Assembly: GCA_964569055.1 (NCBI GenBank)
Contig: CAZMSZ010000143.1
Coordinates: forward strand, 1-17,037
DNA length: 17,037 nt
Direction: 5' to 3'
Origin: JAWLGW01 sp964569055
GTDB taxonomy: Bacteria > Planctomycetota > J058
The notes under the pieces: generated by a model
The model's input: the letters and a program-made list of their open reading frames with translations, nothing else
Database searches by the model: none
What the model was told of the DNA's origin: nothing
Program-made: the position numbers and the translations under genes
In this document: piece by piece, positions 13,275 to 17,037 of the stretch
Layout of the letters: each line of letters begins with the position of its first letter
How positions within the stretch are numbered: position 1 is the stretch's first letter

Positions 13275-14720
13275 TTACGGATTCAGCCAGCGGCGCTTCA
13301 CCAGGATCGAGAGGCCGGCGACCAGCAGGTTCACCCCAGCCGCGCGCGCGATCACGTGTGAGGTGAGGAGCAGGACCGCGGCGCCGAGCCCGATCAGGAG
13401 GAAGGGCACGTACGCGCCGAGGCTCCAGGCTGGAGCGGCGCGCGCGGTGCGCGGCGCCAGGACGGCCCCGCAGATCGTGCACCGGCCCAAACTCGACACC
13501 GCCCGGCGACGACCGCAGGTCGCGCAGTAGGTCCCGTCGTCGAGCGAGTCGGCGGGGACGGCAGCTCCAGGGCGGCGCTCCGCGGGCGGACCGATCAGGC
13601 GCCCGCTCGGCGATCGGGCGAGGCGGCCCGAGTCCACGGGGGCGGTCGAGCCGCCTGTTCGCTGCTCGGAGCCGCGCGTCACCTCCATGCGGTGCGCCCC
13701 GCCGCAGCCGCTGCACGCGGCGGCGGCGTCCCAGCACGCGCCGTGGTGGCGGGCGAGGCAGTCCTGACAGACCACGCTCTCGCGCCGGGCCACGTCGTCG
13801 TGACAGTACGGGCAGCGGCTGACGTGGAGGCGAACGACTCCGGGCGGCGGTTCCGGCTCGGCCTCTGAGCGCTCGACCTCCGCGGGCCGGGGTGGGGGTG
13901 GGTCCTGCGGGGTGGCTGCGCTCGCCGCGGCCTCGGCGCACTCGAGCTCGAAGCGGACACGCTCGTAGCGAGACCCCTGACTCGCCACCACGACCTCGAC
14001 GAGCGCGCGGCCCAGGAACGCGGCCGCGGCTATGCTGAGCGCCTGAACGACGGCGAGGGCCAGCGCGTGCGGCGCCGCCACGGGCAGGACCGCGACGAGC
14101 ATGGTGAGGGTCGTCACGAGCCCCGCGGCCGAGTAGCCGTGCACCAGCGCCTCGCCGCGGGCGGTGCGTCCTCTCCAGGCGTCGGGCGCGGCCGCGGGAT
14201 CGCTCGCGCGCACCACCTCGAGCAGTTGTGCCCACGCGACCGCCTGGCCGAGCAGCGGGACGAGCTGAGCCACCACGGCCACCGCTGGAGTGAACGTGAG
14301 CCCGACAGCCAGGGCTCGCGCGTTGGCGGTCGCGCGGTAGGTCCAAGCTAGCCAGCTCAGCGGGGCCACGAAGACTGCGACGAGGAGCCCGCAGCCCGTG
14401 CACGTGATCAACAGGCTCACGGCCCGCGGCACGCGCGCGAACGTGTGGCTCGGATCGCTCCCCGGGTCGTGCGCCATGAACGGCAGCAGGAGCGCCTGGA
14501 GCAGGAAGCCGACTCCGAGGGCGACGACGGACAGGCGCAGCAACTGCAACCACGGCCCGTACGCCAGGAACTCGTCGGGGCGAACCCTGGTCCAGTCGTG
14601 CGCGGGCGAAGGTTGGGAGCTCGCGTCCCGGGCGGAGGCGCGCAGCGGGCTCGAACACAGCCCGCACGACGGATCGTCCTTCTCGTTCCCGGCGTAGCCG
14701 CAGGACGGACACTTCACCAT
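13275..14720 (-). CDS. DUF4328-like membrane protein with Zn-ribbons and a RING-like cluster
   Basis: The protein has 481 residues. The ATG at 14720 puts the first Zn-binding cluster at the very N terminus (Cys4, Cys7, Cys19, Cys22); an upstream in-frame ATG exists, but the 44 extra residues are Arg-rich and unlike anything known. Residues about 48-245 contain four or five membrane helices and resemble DUF4328, with the W-x-YR-x-x-x-N-A-x-AL stretch (125-137) and the later V-P-L-L...A-W-A-Q-LLEVVRAS. A proline/glutamate-rich linker leads to a RING-like Cys/His cluster (Cys303, Cys306, Cys318, Cys321, His325/326, Cys329, Cys336, Cys339). A third ribbon follows (Cys399, Cys402, Cys414, Cys417), then two C-terminal helices. 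It ends nine bases from the stop of the convergent ART-like gene. Role unknown; the RING-like cluster need not mean ubiquitin-like chemistry. Confidence 0.85.
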   Translation of the reverse strand: MVKCPSCGYAGNEKDDPSCGLCSSPLRASARDASSQPSPAHDWTRVRPDEFLAYGPWLQLLRLSVVALGVGFLLQALLLPFMAHDPGSDPSHTFARVPRAVSLLITCTGCGLLVAVFVAPLSWLAWTYRATANARALAVGLTFTPAVAVVAQLVPLLGQAVAWAQLLEVVRASDPAAAPDAWRGRTARGEALVHGYSAAGLVTTLTMLVAVLPVAAPHALALAVVQALSIAAAAFLGRALVEVVVASQGSRYERVRFELECAEAAASAATPQDPPPPRPAEVERSEAEPEPPPGVVRLHVSRCPYCHDDVARRESVVCQDCLARHHGACWDAAAACSGCGGAHRMEVTRGSEQRTGGSTAPVDSGRLARSPSGRLIGPPAERRPGAAVPADSLDDGTYCATCGRRRAVSSLGRCTICGAVLAPRTARAAPAWSLGAYVPFLLIGLGAAVLLLTSHVIARAAGVNLLVAGLSILVKRRWLNP

Positions 14721-14932
14721 TGCGCACCCCGCTCGGACCGGCCTCTCCGAGCGCTCGCGCCACCCCGCCTCGAAGGTCGGGCCGCTCGCGTCTGGGGGAA
14801 GCATCTGTCTTGCACGGGCCAGGATAGCGACTGTTGGTCGCCGCACCACCAACCCTCCCCCGTACGGGGCAGCGAATTCCTGGCGCGAGCTCGGTCGCGT
14901 CGCTACGGTCGCGAACGGGAGGAGAGGTGACC
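14721..14932. promoter_or_regulatory. Divergent intergenic region with a small inverted repeat
   Basis: About 210 bases lie between two divergently read genes, so both promoters should be here. TATCCT at 14826-14821 (minus strand) and TACGGT at 14904-14909 (plus strand) are weak -10-like hexamers without clear -35 partners. GTTGGT at 14833-14838 and ACCAAC at 14848-14853 form a 6-bp inverted repeat close to the minus-strand -10 candidate and could be an operator. The plus-strand gene has its Shine-Dalgarno site GGAGGAG at 14918-14924. Confidence 0.35.
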
Positions 14933-16873
14933 ATGCTCGACAAGGCCACGCTGACGTGGGTGACGTTCTCGTTCTTGGCCCTGGCGCCGCTCGCCGCGGC
15001 GCAGACGGCGGAGGAGGAGCCGATACCCACGCTGCCCCCCGAGGAGGGGGATCCGATCATCGAGGTGCCAGGCGAGGAGGAGGAGCCGCCGCCGCCGGAC
15101 GAGGGCGACGGCGGGACCCTGGAGCCCAAGCCCCCGCCCGAGGAGGACACGATTCCGAACGAGACGCCCCCGCACCTCGAGGTCGGCGGCAAGCAGCGCT
15201 CGGGCATTTCCTTCGGGGCGCCGGTCGGATACGCCGACGGGGTCGAGCGCGTGCAGATCGTGCTGGAGTTGTTCTCAGGCGATCCCGACGACCCCTTCGA
15301 GGGAACTGTCGGCGCGCGTGTGGTGTTCGAGGTCTCTGGGAGCGGCAATACGCTGCTCCGCACGGACGCGAACGTCGGATCCGACGGGCGGGCCACGGCC
15401 GAGCTGGTCTCGCTCGTGCCCGAGCGGAAGCGCGTGACGGCCACGGTGACACGCGGCGCTACCCTCGAGCTGGTGTTCACGAGGACGATCGAGTTCCTCG
15501 AGCCGGTCCCCGTGATCGAGTCCGTCCTTCCGGGCGTAGCCCCTCCGGAAGGAGGGACGCTCGTCACGATCACGGGCGCACGCCTCACTGACGACGCGAG
15601 CCTCACGGAGGTCTCGTTCGGAGGGGCGCCCGCCGAGCTCATCGAGGCGAGTCGCGAGCGACTGGTGGTGGTCGCGCCGCCTGCTCCGGCGCTCGGCTTC
15701 GTCGACATCGAGGTGCGCGTCGGGGCGAAGAGCGGGGTCGCGGCCGGGGCGTTCGAGTACGTCGCGCTGCACACCAGCCCGCTGCTTCCGTTGCCAGAGA
15801 CGGACCGGTTGCTCAGCCTGGCCGACATCGACGGCGACGGTGACCTCGACGGCGTGATCACGGGCGAGGTCCCCGTGCTCAAGGGCGGGGTCATCGTCGG
15901 CCGCGAGCTCGCGGTCGGCGTCGTCCGCGGCGCCGGTGGAGGGGCCTGGATGATCCCTCCTCGCTGGCGCCCGCTCCCCGTTCGGGGCGTCGGGGCCACG
16001 GCCCTCGTCACGGGCGAACTGCACCGCCCGCCGGAGGCCGGGCAGGCGGACGTCCTCGTGGCCACGCCCGGCGCCGATGTGTCCCGCCCCCTGTTCTTCC
16101 TGCGCGGCCGTGAGACCGGCTCGCTCGGTGATCCGTTCCAGCACTCCGTCGGCCAGGGCGAGAACGAGGTGATCCTCGACATGGCCACGGCCGAGGTGGA
16201 CGGGGACGGGGCTGACGACGTGTTCGTCGGCACCCGCGACGGCGTCGAGGTCCTGAGCATGCCGAGCGGCCAGTTGCCGTTCCGCGGGCGGTACCCCTCG
16301 GCGCTCACGATTGGCGTGGAGGTGGCCGAAGTCACGGGCGATGGGGTGCTCGACGTGGTGAGCATCACGGCCGACGGGCTGCTGCGCATCCTCGTGGGGG
16401 TGGGCGACGGCACCTTCCTACCCGGTCCTGTGATCCCGGCCGGCTGGTCCCCGCGCGGGCTGGCCGTCGGCGACCTGGATCTCGATGGCCGACCCGACGC
16501 GGTGGTGGCGGGCGTCGCGGACGGGCTGGTCCACTACACCGGCTACGTCCGTGTGTTCCGCAACGACGGCGCCGGCGGCTTCGTCCCCGAGCCGTTCGAG
16601 CTCGCGGTCCCGGACCTCGGGACCTCGCTCGCGATCGGCCAGCTCACCAGCGACGGTGCTCCTGACGTCGCCGTCTTCGGCGGCGGCACGTCGCTTCGCG
16701 ACGTGCGGGTGATTCCCGGCCACGGCGACGGGACGCTCGGCGCGCCAATCGTGATCGCCGAGACGCAGTCGCACGGCACGGTGGTGGTGAGGGACGTCAC
16801 GGGCGACGGACGCGACGACGTGGTGACCAAGACCGACGACGGCCTCTGGATCCACCAGCCCACGCTGCCCTGA
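14933..16873 (+). CDS. Secreted IPT/TIG and FG-GAP/VCBS repeat protein
   Basis: The protein has 646 residues. The ATG at 14933 follows GGAGGAG with an eight-base spacer and opens a signal peptide (residues 1-23, cut at AAA before Gln24). A disordered Glu/Pro-rich linker (about 25-80) leads to an Ig-like strand-rich segment (about 85-185). An IPT/TIG domain follows (about 193-277; PVIESVLPGVAPPEGG and VTITGARL). From about 291 to the end there are at least six FG-GAP/VCBS-type repeats with Asp-rich calcium-binding loops such as LADIDGDGDLDG, AEVDGDGADDV, AEVTGDGVLDV, GDLDLDGRPDA and RDVTGDGRDDV, which should build a seven-bladed-type beta-propeller. It is probably an extracellular or surface binding protein. 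No enzyme motif or C-terminal sorting signal is seen. It is transcribed divergently from the DUF4328-like gene. Confidence 0.9.
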   Translation: MLDKATLTWVTFSFLALAPLAAAQTAEEEPIPTLPPEEGDPIIEVPGEEEEPPPPDEGDGGTLEPKPPPEEDTIPNETPPHLEVGGKQRSGISFGAPVGYADGVERVQIVLELFSGDPDDPFEGTVGARVVFEVSGSGNTLLRTDANVGSDGRATAELVSLVPERKRVTATVTRGATLELVFTRTIEFLEPVPVIESVLPGVAPPEGGTLVTITGARLTDDASLTEVSFGGAPAELIEASRERLVVVAPPAPALGFVDIEVRVGAKSGVAAGAFEYVALHTSPLLPLPETDRLLSLADIDGDGDLDGVITGEVPVLKGGVIVGRELAVGVVRGAGGGAWMIPPRWRPLPVRGVGATALVTGELHRPPEAGQADVLVATPGADVSRPLFFLRGRETGSLGDPFQHSVGQGENEVILDMATAEVDGDGADDVFVGTRDGVEVLSMPSGQLPFRGRYPSALTIGVEVAEVTGDGVLDVVSITADGLLRILVGVGDGTFLPGPVIPAGWSPRGLAVGDLDLDGRPDAVVAGVADGLVHYTGYVRVFRNDGAGGFVPEPFELAVPDLGTSLAIGQLTSDGAPDVAVFGGGTSLRDVRVIPGHGDGTLGAPIVIAETQSHGTVVVRDVTGDGRDDVVTKTDDGLWIHQPTLP

Positions 16874-16886
16874 GCGCCGTGACGGA

Positions 16887-16922
16887 CGGGCGGGAGCGCG
16901 GCATGACCCGAGCTCCCGCCCG
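16887..16922 (+). terminator. GC-rich hairpin after the FG-GAP gene
   Basis: A perfect 11-bp inverted repeat (16887-16897 with 16912-16922) encloses a 14-base loop, 13 bases after the stop codon. It is followed by a second self-complementary stretch (CGAGCGCGCTCG) rather than a run of T, so it is not a classic rho-independent terminator, but its position suits transcription stop or transcript protection. Confidence 0.5.
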
Positions 16923-17037
16923 CCGAGCGCGCTCGCCTTCCCCAGCCGGACTTGGTGGGCAAGGCTTTCTCGTTTCGTCAGTCGACCTGCGCGCCGGCGG
17001 GATCGGCACCGGCTCGGTGACCGGCAGCGTGACGACC
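16923..17037. other. Unresolved 3' edge, possible gene start or end
   Basis: On the plus strand a frame open from an ATG at 16903 runs to the window end (MTRAPARRAR...SVDLRAGGIGTGSVTGSVTT); from 16981 onward its third positions are all G or C. The ATG lies inside the hairpin above and its early codons lack that bias. On the minus strand a frame ending in TGA at 16978 is equally possible as the tail of an incoming gene. The visible length is too short to choose. Confidence 0.2.

Noticed and set aside
14721..14852. 44-residue extension of the DUF4328-like protein
   Set aside because: Extension is Arg-rich and unlike a leader, and the ATG at 14720 puts a Zn ribbon at the N terminus as in related proteins.
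13120..16413. Very long minus-strand open frame across the FG-GAP gene and intergenic region
   Set aside because: Ser/Thr/Pro/Arg-rich translation without domains, antisense to two well-supported genes and running over their divergent promoter region.
16797..17009. Minus-strand frame at the right edge ending inside the FG-GAP gene
   Set aside because: Arg/Ser/Pro-rich and antisense to well-supported repeats; only a shorter edge fragment remains possible.

Overview
The window is very GC-rich, with third codon positions almost all G or C, and carries ten protein-coding genes that can be supported, plus short intergenic regions. No tRNA, rRNA, CRISPR array or insertion sequence was seen. The gene content (Zn-ribbon/RING-like membrane proteins, FG-GAP/IPT secreted proteins, very large secreted multidomain proteins, GTG and TTG starts) fits a large-genome, high-GC bacterium such as a deep-branching Planctomycetota or a Myxococcota. 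The sequence alone does not decide between them.

Region 1 (1-4439, minus strand) is a tight four-gene run read right to left. It starts with a peptidoglycan-binding-domain protein (GTG start with a strong Shine-Dalgarno site). A 65-residue acidic small protein follows, then an 845-residue peptidoglycan hydrolase-like protein (amidase plus a modified M23-like domain). The run ends with proC, which leaves the window at base 1. The first three look like a cell-wall-targeting effector cassette, possibly carried by a contractile or type VI-like secretion system, but no structural secretion gene is in view.

Region 2 (4607-13265, plus strand) is an apparent operon. It begins with a small four-helix membrane protein and an overlapping Zn-ribbon single-pass membrane protein. 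After about 120 bases come two very large paralogous secreted proteins joined by an ATGA overlap. Both have a signal peptide cut before Gln25, a different N-terminal enzymatic domain each, and a shared C-terminal module of roughly 550-600 residues. The first carries a nucleoside-phosphorylase-like domain. The second carries an ADP-ribosyltransferase-like domain with R, S-T-S and E-x-E motifs. The shared module has a DELTHxxQ motif resembling a zincin HExxH with His replaced by Asp, a run of hydrophobic helices, and a charged helical tail. This pair is the best candidate in the window for an undescribed system: co-expressed secreted proteins with N-glycosidic-bond-directed enzymes on a common membrane-interacting chassis.

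Region 3 (13275-16873) has a slightly different base composition. It holds a minus-strand DUF4328-like membrane protein with three Zn-binding clusters, one RING-like, convergent with the toxin-like operon. Divergent from it is a secreted IPT/TIG plus FG-GAP/VCBS repeat protein. A GC-rich hairpin follows, and the last 115 bases are unresolved.
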